Assembly (NCBI RefSeq): GCF_022811725.1
Contig: NZ_CP094527.1
Location: forward strand, 5,890,001 to 5,954,000
Direction: 5' to 3'
Length of the DNA: 64,000 bases
DNA from: Mucilaginibacter sp. SMC90
Lineage (GTDB): Bacteria > Bacteroidota > Bacteroidia > Sphingobacteriales > Sphingobacteriaceae
In this document: one piece after another, positions 1 through 10,336 of the stretch
Layout: every line of letters begins with the position of its first letter
How positions within the stretch are numbered: the first letter of the stretch is position 1
Position numbers and translations under genes: made by a program
The notes under the pieces: model-generated
Told to the model about the DNA's origin: nothing
Databases searched by the model: none
The model's input: the letters and a program-made list of their open reading frames with translations, nothing else

Positions 1-1202
1 TTGGCGGCGGCTATCCCACCGGCTTCGCCCTGCCAGCTCATTACCGTGGCCGATTCGGCAAGTCCGCCCTGCAAGATCTCGTCCCAGCCTACCAGGCGTT
101 TATTTTTCGAGAGCAGAAATTTTTCTATCCGTTTAATGAAATAACTCTGTACTTCTTTTTCGCTTTTCAAGTGCTCACGTTTCATGAGGGCGACTGCGGT
201 CGGGCTTTTCAACCAGTCTACCATCTCCGCCTCATCACCACCAATGTGGATGTATTGGTTCGGGAACAGGGCTATCACTTCGGTCAGCACATCCTCCATA
301 AATTTGAAAGTGTACTCACTTGGGTCGAGCATGCGTACGCGGTGTTTGGCCCCTGTCGAGTCCTGGCAGCCCAGCTGAGGATATGCAAAAATAGCCGCCT
401 CGCTATGGCCCGGCATTTCAATTTCGGGCAGGATGGTCACAAACCTGTCCTGCGCGTACTTGATCACATCTCTAATTTCATCCTTGGTGTAAAAACCATC
501 GCGGCCGTCATCAATCAGGTTGTCCAGCTTACGGAACTCGCCCCGTTTAGCATAGTAGCTGATCTTTGAACCTACTTCGGTAAGGCGGGGATATTTATCA
601 ATCTGGATGCGCCAGCCTTCATCGTCGGTTAAGTGCCAGTGAAAGGTATTGAGCTTGTAATGGGCCATTACGTCGATGTATTTTTTCACTTCATCAACTG
701 TAAAAAAATGACGGCTCACATCTAAACTTAAACCCCGCCAGCCAAAACGCGGCTGATCGGCAATTGAACATGCAATTACCTTCAGCGTTGGCGATTTATC
801 TGTGGGTAGTAATTGAATAAGCGTTTGCACTCCATAAAACACACCCGCTCCACTCCCGCTGATGCTTACCGAGGCAGCACTTACGTGCATGGTATAGGCG
901 CCCTCGGCGTTCGACCAGGCATTATTTAACCTGATAGCTGTATTAGCAGGAATCTTTTCAAATACCTTTACTGTTGTTTGGAAGCCATAATTTTGATTCA
1001 GGTAATCCTGCAGGTATTTGCCTATGGGCTCGGTTTCCTTGTTAACCCCAATTACAGCATTTTTAGCCAAAATAAAACTCCCCTTCCCTGCCTTTAAGCT
1101 AACAGGCTGCGGGATAATATGAAACTGCGCTTTTAATGTTGTTACCGATACAAGCAGCGAAGCAAATAATATAATACGTTTTAACGATAGCGTTTTCTTC
1201 AT
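1..1202 (-). CDS. Beta-N-acetylhexosaminidase, GH20 (3' end cut by window edge)
   Basis: Exo-acting glycosidase that removes terminal GlcNAc or GalNAc from glycans. The ATG at 1202 opens about 400 codons that run off the left edge without a stop. A signal peptide ends near LKAQ, so it is periplasmic or surface-exposed. The GH20 N-terminal domain is followed by the catalytic barrel with FHWHLTDDEGWR, PEIEMPGH, and HIGGDE near residues 318-324, which holds the Asp-Glu pair used in substrate-assisted catalysis. The last visible motif is MSWQGEAGG. It is the last gene seen in the SusCD-type locus, 22 bp behind the membrane acetyltransferase. Paralogue of the GH20 at 14636-16927. The family usually exceeds 500 residues, so the C-terminal part lies outside the window. 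Confidence 0.93.
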   Translation of the reverse strand, partial: MKKTLSLKRIILFASLLVSVTTLKAQFHIIPQPVSLKAGKGSFILAKNAVIGVNKETEPIGKYLQDYLNQNYGFQTTVKVFEKIPANTAIRLNNAWSNAEGAYTMHVSAASVSISGSGAGVFYGVQTLIQLLPTDKSPTLKVIACSIADQPRFGWRGLSLDVSRHFFTVDEVKKYIDVMAHYKLNTFHWHLTDDEGWRIQIDKYPRLTEVGSKISYYAKRGEFRKLDNLIDDGRDGFYTKDEIRDVIKYAQDRFVTILPEIEMPGHSEAAIFAYPQLGCQDSTGAKHRVRMLDPSEYTFKFMEDVLTEVIALFPNQYIHIGGDEAEMVDWLKSPTAVALMKREHLKSEKEVQSYFIKRIEKFLLSKNKRLVGWDEILQGGLAESATVMSWQGEAGGIAAA

Positions 1203-1224
1203 TTCAGGGGGTAATGAATTGAGG

Positions 1225-2385
1225 TTATACTTTGATGGTGATATTCCTTTTGTAAAGGATCCAAACCGGGATAAAAATGATCAGTACAGTCAGGATAGCC
1301 CCGGCAAGAGAAGCATTTTCGGGCGAAAGGTGTGGCACAAATAAATTATTGTAGATGAACGACCATAGATTGGTTTTGCCCACAGGGATAGCGGCAATCA
1401 AAGCAGGGATAATATCGGCCAAAACATATGCTGCAATAGCATTGCGCCCGAAAGCCAGGAATGGCGGCAGCAATGCCTTATTTCCGCGTATATCGATAAA
1501 CCAATAGGAAAGCGCCAGGATATTGATGGCCAAACCGGCTGTAAGCAGCACGAAAGAGCTTGTCCATAGTTGTTTGTTGATGGGGAAGAATGTATTCCAG
1601 ATTAAGGCCAGCGCTATCAATACCAAACCTACACCCATCATTTTAAACAGATCGGTACTGGTTTTAAATTTGCCGGTTTTGAGCCAGGTGCCGGTGAATA
1701 CCCCTAACAGGCAAGTGGCAACGGAGGGGATTGTTCCCAGCAAGCCTTCCGGGTCCCATGTTTTGGATGAACCCCAGAGGTGATTTTCGGTAAAAACCGA
1801 TCTGTCGATCCAGGCACCTAAGTTGGTTGCAGGTTCCAGATTAGGCGTGCCAAACCCGGGGACAGGAACCAGTGTCATCAATAAATAATAACCGATAAGA
1901 CAGCTTACAGCAATAATTACCTGCGTACGGATGCCGGTTTTAACGTACAGCAAGGCAGTTATGCCAAATACGAGCCCGATGCGCTGCAACACACCGGGAA
2001 AACGCAAATGCGCGAATTGAAAATCGTTGATCAATGGTAAACAAACCCCAAGGGCTATGATGATTAGCGTACGTCTTAAAATAGATAACAGTAGTTTACT
2101 ATGGTTCGCTGTCTCCGCCTTTTTGCTTTGCATGGCGTATACAATGGATACACCAACCATAAACAGAAAAAAGGGAAACACCAGGTCGGTTGGGGTGCAA
2201 CCGTTCCATTTGGAATGTTCAAGCGGCCAGTAAATGTGCCCCCAATCGCCAGGATCATTTACCAGTATCATGGCAGCTACAGTAAATCCCCTGAAAAAAT
2301 CAAGCGAAAGCAGCCTTGGGCGGCCTGTCTTTGCGGTGCCTGTATTTTTAACCGGTTCCTGCTGATTGATTGCTGTAGTTGCCAT
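1225..2385 (-). CDS. NagX/HGSNAT-like membrane acyltransferase (DUF5009 type)
   Basis: Polytopic inner-membrane protein of 386 aa with about ten hydrophobic segments. The first carries LSLDFFRGFTVAAMILVN and is followed by a conserved loop with PTDLVFPFFLFMVGVS and later FPGVLQRIGLVFG. These are typical of the bacterial relatives of heparan-alpha-glucosaminide N-acetyltransferase. Family members (NagX) sit in GlcNAc utilisation operons and are thought to handle or acetylate amino sugars at the membrane; the exact reaction in bacteria is not settled. Here it lies between GH78 (13 bp upstream) and GH20 (22 bp downstream), in line with a role on amino sugar released by the GH20. Substrate assignment is inference. 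Confidence 0.82.
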   Translation of the reverse strand: MATTAINQQEPVKNTGTAKTGRPRLLSLDFFRGFTVAAMILVNDPGDWGHIYWPLEHSKWNGCTPTDLVFPFFLFMVGVSIVYAMQSKKAETANHSKLLLSILRRTLIIIALGVCLPLINDFQFAHLRFPGVLQRIGLVFGITALLYVKTGIRTQVIIAVSCLIGYYLLMTLVPVPGFGTPNLEPATNLGAWIDRSVFTENHLWGSSKTWDPEGLLGTIPSVATCLLGVFTGTWLKTGKFKTSTDLFKMMGVGLVLIALALIWNTFFPINKQLWTSSFVLLTAGLAINILALSYWFIDIRGNKALLPPFLAFGRNAIAAYVLADIIPALIAAIPVGKTNLWSFIYNNLFVPHLSPENASLAGAILTVLIIFIPVWILYKRNITIKV

Positions 2386-2398
2386 GTGCTATCAGTTA

Positions 2399-5170
2399 TT
2401 AACTATTTTTTTTATGCGTTTTTAAAATGTACTTGAACTGGTAAGTACCTGAGCCAATATCCATTTGCATATCGCCGCCAGCAGGTTTAATGTTGGCGAT
2501 ATCTTTATTGGTGTTAATATCAATGTTACCTTCAGTAACCGGCCCGTCTACGGCAGGCAGGGTGATTTGCGCAGTGGTATTTGGCGGCACGATGATATCA
2601 AGCGTAAAAACGCCATTATCAATACTCCAGGCCGATTTTACCTTACCGTAAAGCGTTTCAAGCTCGGCATTGGCATTGGTCAATTTACCACCCGGATGCG
2701 GAAAAATGTTGATTTTATGAAAACCCGGCGATCCTTCGTCAGTATTAATGCCGGCAATAACGCGGTACATCCAATCGCCAATGGCACCATAGGCATAATG
2801 GTTAAAGGAGTTCATTTCAGGATCTTCAAAAGTGCCGTTAGGTTTTATGCCATCCCAGCGTTCCCATATAGTAGTAGCCCCGTTTTTTACGGGATAAAGC
2901 CATGAGGGGTATGACTCCTTCATCAACAGGTCATAGGCGATATCGGTATGGCCGAAACGACTTAACACGTGGCAGATGTAGGGTGTGCCTAAAAAGCCTG
3001 TTGTAATGTGTTCATCATAATCCTCAATATTGTTTACCAGCCTTTTAGCCGCAGACTCGCGCAGGTTTTCGGGCAGCAGATCAAAGTTAAGGGCAAGCAC
3101 ATATGATGTTTGTGTGCCCGAGATCATACGACCGTTAGGTGTAACATATTCTGCCTGGAAAGCCTTTTTGATGTCGGCCAGGAGGTCGGTGTATTTTTTA
3201 ATATCATCCTGCTTACCTAATATGGTAGCTGCATTAATAACCAGTTGGGTTGAGTAAGCATAAAAGGCCTGTGCTATCAGGTTTTTGTCGGTAAGGGCAG
3301 CCCCATCCTCGTAGTCGGTACCGGCGTAAAACAGCCAGTCGCCAAAGTGGTTACCTGTATCCCAAAGACCGTTACGGGTATGGCGGGTAATGTAACCAAC
3401 CCAGGCCGTCATACTTGGATATTGGTTTTCCAAAACCTGCTTATCACCGTAAGCCAAATAAATATTCCATGGAACAATGGTTGCCACATCGCTCCAACCA
3501 GATGCCGCCGCCGAAGCACTATCCAGCATGTTGGGAATTACATAAGGCACCGCACCATTTTTATGCTGATCGGCCGAAAGATCTTTTAACCATTTGGTAA
3601 AAAAACCTGCAACATCCATGTTGAAAGTTGCTGTACGGCAAAAAGCCTGCGCATCCCCCGTCCATCCCATACGCTCATCGCGCTGCGGGCAGTCGGTTGG
3701 TACATCTATAAAGTTGCCTTTTTGCCCCCATTGGATATTGTGCTGTAGCTGGTTAATGAGCGGATTGGAAGTTGAAAACATACCTGTTTGCGCCATATCT
3801 GAGTATACAGCAAATGCAGCCACGTTTGTTGAATCTAATTCGCCACTGTACCCCTCTACTTTAAGGTACCTAAACCCCTGGAAAGTAAAATGCGGCTCAA
3901 AAGTTTCAATACTGTCCCCTTTAAAAATGTAAACGTTTTCCTGCTTGGCTGTACGCAGATTTTTGGTGTAAAAATTCCCTTTCTGATCCAAAACTTCGGC
4001 GTGAAATAACTTTACCGTATCCCCAGCTTTTGCCTTCAGTTTAAACTGCACCCAGCCAACCAGGTTTTGACCAAAGTCAACCACATGTTCACCTGCCGGG
4101 GTAGTAAATACTTTAAGTGGCTTAAACATTTCATGCTTGCGAACCGGTGGGCCAAACATAGCCACTAAATTATCTTTAACGGTATCAGCAGTGCGCACCG
4201 AGTCCCAGTTTAAATCTTTATAAGCAATGGTCGACCAGCCTTTCTTCTCTTTACGGGCATCGTAAACCTCGCCATCAAAAAATGATGATGAACGGATTGG
4301 CCCGTAAGCTACCTTCCATGTTTTATCCGAATTGATAATTAACCGCTTGCCATTGGTATAAACAATCTCTAACTGAAAAAGCAGGCCCAGCTTGGTACCA
4401 TACACATTTTTTTTGCGGTTATAAGTATAACCACGGTACCAGCCATCGCCCAGTGTAACGCCAACGGCATTATCACCTTTTAACAGATCAGCAGTTACAT
4501 CGTAAACCTGGTATTGCAGGCGCTTATTATAGCTTGTCCATCCGGGTGCAAAATAATCGCCGCTAATACGCTTGCCATTAAATTGCGCTTCGTATAAACC
4601 ATGCGCTGTTATGTACAAATGCGCCGCGCGCACTTTGTGGTCAAGCTTAAATGTTTTTCTGAACATCGGGCTCGGGCCGCCGGTAGTATCCGACAGGTAG
4701 TTATCCTCTATCCATTTTGCGCTCCAATCAGCAGGTTTCAGCAAGCCCATTTTCCATGAGTTAACCATGCTCCAGGGGGTAACCTGCTGCCGGTTATTCC
4801 AGATGCGTACCTGCCAGTAAACTTTTTGCCGCGAAGCAAGTGCAGTACCGCCATAGTAAACATGCAGCGATTCGCCTGATGTGACTTTACCCGATGTCCA
4901 GAGCAAGTCTTTACCTTTTAGCAGTGACACTGCATTGCTGCCTACACGCACTTCGTAAGCAGTTTGCTGAATGTTGCGGTCGCGGGTTATGAGTTTCCAG
5001 CCAAGGCGGGGTTTAGCTTCATCTACAGAGATAGGATTGATCTTATACTCGCAAACCAGGTTATCAACCCTGAACGGCGGAGGAACCGGAGGTGCTTTTT
5101 GAGCTTGAACAATTATGGGCAGAAAAGAAAAAAGCAATATAACGATGCGTGTGCATACCTTTTTACACAT
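2399..5170 (-). CDS. Alpha-L-rhamnosidase, GH78
   Basis: Secreted exo-glycosidase of 923 aa that releases terminal L-rhamnose by inversion. An N-terminal signal peptide ends around VQAQ. Fibronectin-like and beta-sandwich domains (residues about 30-330) precede the (alpha/alpha)6 catalytic domain. DCPQRDERMGWTGDAQ at about residues 490-505 and TTIWERWDG near 765-773 contain the acidic residues matching those implicated in catalysis and binding in characterised GH78 enzymes. A C-terminal beta-sandwich follows. Rhamnose released here could feed the RhaT/RhaEW/RhaI/kinase genes at 31146-37330. The gene follows susD after a 173-bp gap containing a strong hairpin, and the next gene starts 13 bp downstream. 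Confidence 0.95.
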   Translation of the reverse strand: MCKKVCTRIVILLFSFLPIIVQAQKAPPVPPPFRVDNLVCEYKINPISVDEAKPRLGWKLITRDRNIQQTAYEVRVGSNAVSLLKGKDLLWTSGKVTSGESLHVYYGGTALASRQKVYWQVRIWNNRQQVTPWSMVNSWKMGLLKPADWSAKWIEDNYLSDTTGGPSPMFRKTFKLDHKVRAAHLYITAHGLYEAQFNGKRISGDYFAPGWTSYNKRLQYQVYDVTADLLKGDNAVGVTLGDGWYRGYTYNRKKNVYGTKLGLLFQLEIVYTNGKRLIINSDKTWKVAYGPIRSSSFFDGEVYDARKEKKGWSTIAYKDLNWDSVRTADTVKDNLVAMFGPPVRKHEMFKPLKVFTTPAGEHVVDFGQNLVGWVQFKLKAKAGDTVKLFHAEVLDQKGNFYTKNLRTAKQENVYIFKGDSIETFEPHFTFQGFRYLKVEGYSGELDSTNVAAFAVYSDMAQTGMFSTSNPLINQLQHNIQWGQKGNFIDVPTDCPQRDERMGWTGDAQAFCRTATFNMDVAGFFTKWLKDLSADQHKNGAVPYVIPNMLDSASAAASGWSDVATIVPWNIYLAYGDKQVLENQYPSMTAWVGYITRHTRNGLWDTGNHFGDWLFYAGTDYEDGAALTDKNLIAQAFYAYSTQLVINAATILGKQDDIKKYTDLLADIKKAFQAEYVTPNGRMISGTQTSYVLALNFDLLPENLRESAAKRLVNNIEDYDEHITTGFLGTPYICHVLSRFGHTDIAYDLLMKESYPSWLYPVKNGATTIWERWDGIKPNGTFEDPEMNSFNHYAYGAIGDWMYRVIAGINTDEGSPGFHKINIFPHPGGKLTNANAELETLYGKVKSAWSIDNGVFTLDIIVPPNTTAQITLPAVDGPVTEGNIDINTNKDIANIKPAGGDMQMDIGSGTYQFKYILKTHKKNS

Positions 5171-5304
5171 ACCTTTTTTTGGGTTTAATAGTTTATGCTA
5201 TTAAATATACTTTAACAGCGATATTGTTTTGATATGCAAAGCAATTTTTATTGAGCAGGCCTCAAAAATGATGCGTTCATTGCAATATACACTATAAACG
5301 TAAT

Positions 5305-5334
5305 ATGGCCCGGTAAAAGTTTCAACCGGGCCAT
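5305..5334. promoter_or_regulatory. Intercistronic hairpin between susD and GH78
   Basis: A perfect 10-bp inverted repeat (ATGGCCCGGT and its complement, 10-nt loop) lies just after the susD stop. No T-run follows on the minus strand, so it is unlikely to be a simple intrinsic terminator for the operon. It may act as an RNA-stabilising or processing hairpin that lets SusCD be expressed above the enzymes. Function is inference. Confidence 0.6.
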
Positions 5335-5343
5335 GTAACATTA

Positions 5344-6837
5344 TTAATGTTCAAGATTGGCTTCGTTAAGCGGATACTGGAAAAGCAAACGGATGTTATT
5401 GTAAGCAGCCGAATTAATTTGCCAAGAGTCGTTTTTATAGGCTCTTTCGCTTGCAGCATGTGCTTTCATAACTTCGGCAGCCTTACCGGTGCGCAGTAAA
5501 TCAAACCAGCGGTGGTTTTCAAAAGCAAGCTCAACCTGGCGTTCGTGTGCAATGGCTGCACGAAACTCTTCCTGGTTTGAAACATTCAGATCGGCGTTTG
5601 AATTGCCCATTGACTTATTTTCCAGCCCGGCACGCTGCCTAACCAGGTTAAGATATCTGAAAGCATCACCACCACCTGCAAAGCCCTGCTCGTTTAAACA
5701 TTCGGCCAGCATCAGGTAAACATCTGAATAGCGATAAACGGGAAAATTGTTACCTGTGATGTACTGCACAGCCCCAACGCTTTGGTATTTTTTGATGAAA
5801 GGCAGGTCGATACCGTACTCATCCGATGTAAAATCGGTTAACGAGGCATCTCTTCTTTTATCTCCTTCTTCGTAAGCATTTACCAGATCCTGTGTTGGGA
5901 TATTCCAGCCATTTTGCGCCCCATTGGCTATTTCAAAACCTGTTATATCAGAATCGTAATAATCCCATGGAATAAATGTATCCACAAAATCGCTGCCTAA
6001 ACCATTAGGACCTTCAATATATTGAATTTCAAAAATAGATTCGGGGCCATTTTCTTTATTGATATCAAAGTTATCGGCATAGTTGGCATTTAAACTGTAA
6101 ACACCCGATGAAATAACCGCCCGCAGCAACGGTATGGCAAGGTCGAATTTCTTTTGGGTCATGTAAACCTCGGCAAGCAGTGTTTCGGCAGCGCCTTTGG
6201 TAAGCCGCCCTTTATCGGTCAGTGCCGAATATCTCAATGGCAATTTAGATACAGCTGCCTGGGCATCGGCAATTATCTGCGTATAGATATTTGCAGCAGG
6301 CACCCGCTTTGCCACTTTAAAGGCATCGCCAACCGACTCTGTTTCGGTAAGTACCAGCGGCGCATCGCCATACATACGAACGATGTTAAAATAATTAAAC
6401 GCCCGAAGAAAATACGCCTGCCCTGCAATGGTATCTGCAGATGCCGCATCAACCGTACTTGTGGGGAGCCTTGCCAGTATGATATCGCATCGCTGGATAT
6501 CGGCATAGGAGGTATTAAAATACGAATCAACAATATCGTTATTGTTCAATTCCCTAAACTCATCAATCTCCTCCTTATCAGTTCCGGAGCGGTCATTAGG
6601 ATCATACTCATACGAAGTATTATCAGAGCGCATTTCGCCCATGGCCCAAAATGAACCAGTATACAGGCCTTGCAGCGGCGCATACGCCCCGTTGATAGCC
6701 TGCTGAAACTGAGCCTTTGTATGATAAAAGTTTTCTTTTGTTTGCTGATCTGTTGGCTGAAGCGATAGGTAATCTTTTTTACAACCAGCCATTCCTATTG
6801 TTGCAGCAATAAAAAAAATGTATATGTTTTTTTTCAT
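5344..6837 (-). CDS. SusD/RagB-family glycan-binding lipoprotein
   Basis: Surface lipoprotein of 497 aa that partners SusC in capturing oligosaccharides. A type II signal peptide ends in GMAGC with Cys19 as the lipidated residue, followed by KKDYLSLQPTDQ, the usual SusD start. A helical TPR-like N-terminal half (RAFNYFNIVRMYGD, KGAAETLLAEVYM) and a C-terminal half with ERQVELAFENHRWFDLLRTG are family hallmarks. The susC stop is upstream on the same strand with a 44-bp gap. Ligand is unknown; the surrounding GH78 and GH20 suggest a glycan with rhamnose and N-acetylhexosamine. Confidence 0.96.
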   Translation of the reverse strand: MKKNIYIFFIAATIGMAGCKKDYLSLQPTDQQTKENFYHTKAQFQQAINGAYAPLQGLYTGSFWAMGEMRSDNTSYEYDPNDRSGTDKEEIDEFRELNNNDIVDSYFNTSYADIQRCDIILARLPTSTVDAASADTIAGQAYFLRAFNYFNIVRMYGDAPLVLTETESVGDAFKVAKRVPAANIYTQIIADAQAAVSKLPLRYSALTDKGRLTKGAAETLLAEVYMTQKKFDLAIPLLRAVISSGVYSLNANYADNFDINKENGPESIFEIQYIEGPNGLGSDFVDTFIPWDYYDSDITGFEIANGAQNGWNIPTQDLVNAYEEGDKRRDASLTDFTSDEYGIDLPFIKKYQSVGAVQYITGNNFPVYRYSDVYLMLAECLNEQGFAGGGDAFRYLNLVRQRAGLENKSMGNSNADLNVSNQEEFRAAIAHERQVELAFENHRWFDLLRTGKAAEVMKAHAASERAYKNDSWQINSAAYNNIRLLFQYPLNEANLEH

Positions 6838-6881
6838 GTTTTCAGTAGTTAAAGTTTTTTGTGTTACTTACTCTTTAGCAT

Positions 6882-9800
6882 TTAAAAAGTCACATTACAT
6901 CCAACGGTGTAAATGGCCGATACCGGGTATCCGGTAAAATTAACATTGGGCGACAATGAGCGGTTGCCGTCCTGCCCCTCGATAGCCACCTCGGGATTGC
7001 CTCCCTTATAACCGGTTATCAATATGGCATTTTGCGCACTAAAGTAAACCCTCAAGTTTTTGCTGAACTTGGTTTTGAAATTATACCCCAGATCAATATT
7101 TTTCACCATCAGGTATGAGTTGCTTTCAACCCAGTATGATGGATAATAATCGCGCGCAAGGTTTGTATTTGACACCGTTGTTGGCAATATGCCCGCTCCC
7201 GGCTGCGAAGCCGAACGCCAGCGCTGCATTACCGATTGTTCAACGTTAAATACCCCATCTAAATTGGTAGTATACTGTTTGTACATGTCAAACACATGTC
7301 CGCCAACCGAGCCGGCTGATATAACATTCATATCAAAGCCTTTGTAGGAAAAATGATTATTAAAACCAAAGGTAAATTTAGGCCAGGGGTTACCGACAGG
7401 TACCTGATCGTTACCATCAATTACACCATCGTTATTAACATCTTTATATCTGATATTACCAGGCTGTTCGCCGTCAAAATGCGGGTATTTATCAAGCTCG
7501 GCCTGATTTTGGAAGATACCTTCAAAAATATAACCGTAAAACTGGCCAAGCGGCAAGCCTGCTTTTGTAATACTTGTAGGGTTATCATTAATTGGCGCAT
7601 CATAAATATGATCGGTTGAACCCAGGCTTAAAACCATGTTACGGTTAAATGACAGGTTAAAATCTGTGCTCCAGTTAAAGCCGCTGCCAACAATATTTTT
7701 AGTTGTAACCGTAAACTCCCATCCGCGGTTACGCACATTACCCACGTTAGACAATGCTCCTGAATAGCCTGATGCCGGTGGAATACCGATATATTGCAGC
7801 ATTCGCTGGGTATAACGGTTATAGTACTCGGCAATGATATATATGCGGCCTTTTAGCAATGAAAGATCCATGCCAATATCAAGCTGTCTTGTAGTTTCCC
7901 AGCCAAGCTCCTGGTTTCCGGGGTCGGTAACAGCTGCTCCTGGTACCAAAACCCCGCCGAAGGTATAATTTTCAGGGGTTACAGGCGGAATTGACTCGTA
8001 ATTACCTACTGCATTATTGCCTGCATGGCCCCAGCTGCCGGTAAATTTAAGCTGATCTATAAAACCTGTTTTGGGAAAAAACGCTTCGTCAGAAACACGC
8101 CAGCCGGCAGATACTGATGGGAAAGTACCCCATTGATGTCCCGGCGCAAAGCGAGAAGAACCGTCCCGGCGGATTGAAGCACCCAACAGGTATTTATCTT
8201 TGTATGCGTAGTTAACCCTTGCAATTACCGATTGCAACCGCCACACTGCATCACCTGCATCTGCAGTAACAATGGTGGCGTGGTTCATTGATTGTATAAC
8301 ATCATCAGGAAAACCTGTACCATAAGCAAAACGGTAATGAGATTCCTCCTGCTGCACCGAATAATCGGCCAATACTGTAAGGGTGTGATCATTCCAGGTA
8401 TGTTTATAGGTTATTGAGTTTTCGTTTAACCAGTTAAGGGAATTTGAAGAACTGAAGTTTCCGGTTGCTTTAACCTGCGTTCCATCGCGGTTGGGCTGGT
8501 TAAAGGCACCAAGAAATGAGGGACGAAAATAATCACCACTGTTGTTTTGATAATCAATACCGAAGGTTGATTTAATATCAAGGCCTTTTATAACCTCCCA
8601 ATTAACATAGGTATTTGCCAGTGTGCGGAAATTTTTATACTGGTTGGTTGTATTTATAAGCGCACTTACAGGGTTATTGTTTTGAAACGTTCCCGGCGAG
8701 CCGATCACATTTGTGTATGATCCATCAGGTTGCTTTACCGGCACCAGCGGGCTTTCAAGGTAAGCCTGACTTAGCGCAGCGGTAAGGAAATGTCCATCTG
8801 TTTGCTGAAGGTTACGAAGGCTGTATGTTGGCGCAACGCTGAGGCCTGCGGTAACATTTTTTGTAATGTCGGCATCCATATTGGCTTTGATAGAGTATCT
8901 TCTAAACCCGGTATTGATAACCGTACCACGCTGATCAAAAACCCCTAAAGAAAATAAAGACCTTACTTTGTCGGTACCATTAGCTACGGTTACATCGTAA
9001 TTTTGCATAGGTGCATTACGGGTCACGGCATCAAACCAATTGGTTCCGGCACCGTATTTAGCCGGGTTTTGGTATTCTGCAGGGATTGGGTTATTTGTTC
9101 CGTTAACAGCATTGGCGTCCTGGATAGCTTCCTTGCGCCATTGTGCAAATTCTGTAGCGGTCATCATTTTGAGCTTGCTCTGCGGCAAAATGGTTTGTAT
9201 ACCTGTTGATGTATTTACGGTTACCGAAGATTCGCCTTTCTTAGCCCGCTTTGTAGTAACAAGGATTACACCATTTGAACCACGGGATCCATAAATAGCC
9301 GTAGAGGCGGCATCCTTTAAAACGCTTATGCTCTCTATATCATCCGGATTGATCGTGCTTAACGGATTTTGATACTGGTCAAAGCCCGGCGAAATCGGGA
9401 AACCATCAATCACATACAGCGGATCATCTCCTGCACCTACCGAACCTGCACCACGTATATTAACTGATACGCCACCACCGGGGGTACCAGTTACCTGGTT
9501 TACTGTAACACCGGCCAACTGGCCTGCCAGTTTCAAATCAAGACTTGCCGTCTTGATTTCTTTAACGTTATTCATTTTAACTGATCCAACTGCGCCCGTT
9601 ACATCCTTACGCTCCTGGTTACCGTAGCCAACAACCACTACCTCTTTTAACTCTTTATTGTCCTCTTCAAGCACCACATTTATAGAGGTGCGTTTATTCA
9701 CCGGCTCCTCTTTGGTTTGGAAACCGATAAAAGTAAACACAAGCGTACTGTTATCCTCGGCGCTAAGCGTATACTTACCGTCTATTCCGGTTATGGCACC

Positions 9801-10268
9801 TACAGTAGTACCTTTCACTTTAACGTTAACACCCGGTAAAGGCTGGTTTTTATCATCAACCACTGTACCGCTTATAGTAATAGGAGCCTGTGCGGTTGTG
9901 GCCGAGCCATCTTTTCTGTTTACGATGATATTTTTATCATCAATAACATAAGTTAAAGGTTCATCCTTAAAGCATTGCTGCAATGCTTCCTGCAGTGAGG
10001 CGTTAGTTAATGACAGATTAACCGGTTTGATTTTTGAAATGTCCTTATACCTGTAAAAAAAATAATAGCCGCTTTGCTTTTCAATCGCTTTAAAAGCTTT
10101 ATCAATCGTTATCGCCCTCTCATTCAGCGTTATAGATTGTGAAAAGCTTTTAGCGCTTAGCTGCAGGCAGCCGATAGTTAGTAATAAGACGGTTAATCTC
10201 ATCGTCAAAAACAGTTTTGAATGTGTACCAAAGGCACTAAATACTTTACCAGTAAAGTTTAAATGCAT
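6882..10268 (-). CDS. SusC-like TonB-dependent receptor with STN signalling domain
   Basis: Outer-membrane TonB-dependent importer of 1128 aa. After the signal peptide (ending near AKSFSQS) comes a secretin/TonB short N-terminal (STN) domain at about residues 45-120, a carboxypeptidase-regulatory-like beta-sandwich (about 130-210), the plug with YVIDGFPIS and STAIYGSRGSNGVILVTTK, then a long beta-barrel ending in aromatic CNVTF. The STN domain is the part that contacts a FecR anti-sigma factor in trans-envelope signalling, and a FecR/ECF pair lies directly upstream. Uptake of oligosaccharides with the adjacent SusD is expected. Confidence 0.97.
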   Translation of the reverse strand: MHLNFTGKVFSAFGTHSKLFLTMRLTVLLLTIGCLQLSAKSFSQSITLNERAITIDKAFKAIEKQSGYYFFYRYKDISKIKPVNLSLTNASLQEALQQCFKDEPLTYVIDDKNIIVNRKDGSATTAQAPITISGTVVDDKNQPLPGVNVKVKGTTVGAITGIDGKYTLSAEDNSTLVFTFIGFQTKEEPVNKRTSINVVLEEDNKELKEVVVVGYGNQERKDVTGAVGSVKMNNVKEIKTASLDLKLAGQLAGVTVNQVTGTPGGGVSVNIRGAGSVGAGDDPLYVIDGFPISPGFDQYQNPLSTINPDDIESISVLKDAASTAIYGSRGSNGVILVTTKRAKKGESSVTVNTSTGIQTILPQSKLKMMTATEFAQWRKEAIQDANAVNGTNNPIPAEYQNPAKYGAGTNWFDAVTRNAPMQNYDVTVANGTDKVRSLFSLGVFDQRGTVINTGFRRYSIKANMDADITKNVTAGLSVAPTYSLRNLQQTDGHFLTAALSQAYLESPLVPVKQPDGSYTNVIGSPGTFQNNNPVSALINTTNQYKNFRTLANTYVNWEVIKGLDIKSTFGIDYQNNSGDYFRPSFLGAFNQPNRDGTQVKATGNFSSSNSLNWLNENSITYKHTWNDHTLTVLADYSVQQEESHYRFAYGTGFPDDVIQSMNHATIVTADAGDAVWRLQSVIARVNYAYKDKYLLGASIRRDGSSRFAPGHQWGTFPSVSAGWRVSDEAFFPKTGFIDQLKFTGSWGHAGNNAVGNYESIPPVTPENYTFGGVLVPGAAVTDPGNQELGWETTRQLDIGMDLSLLKGRIYIIAEYYNRYTQRMLQYIGIPPASGYSGALSNVGNVRNRGWEFTVTTKNIVGSGFNWSTDFNLSFNRNMVLSLGSTDHIYDAPINDNPTSITKAGLPLGQFYGYIFEGIFQNQAELDKYPHFDGEQPGNIRYKDVNNDGVIDGNDQVPVGNPWPKFTFGFNNHFSYKGFDMNVISAGSVGGHVFDMYKQYTTNLDGVFNVEQSVMQRWRSASQPGAGILPTTVSNTNLARDYYPSYWVESNSYLMVKNIDLGYNFKTKFSKNLRVYFSAQNAILITGYKGGNPEVAIEGQDGNRSLSPNVNFTGYPVSAIYTVGCNVTF

Positions 10269-10336
10269 AACTTCGTGATGTTTGGGTTAAAAAATCTGTT
10301 ATTGAAAATTCAGGAAAGCTTGATCCAATTCATTAT

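Noticed and set aside
171..569. Plus-strand open frame of 132 codons
   Set aside because: Lies antisense inside the GH20 gene, which has full family motifs on the minus strand.
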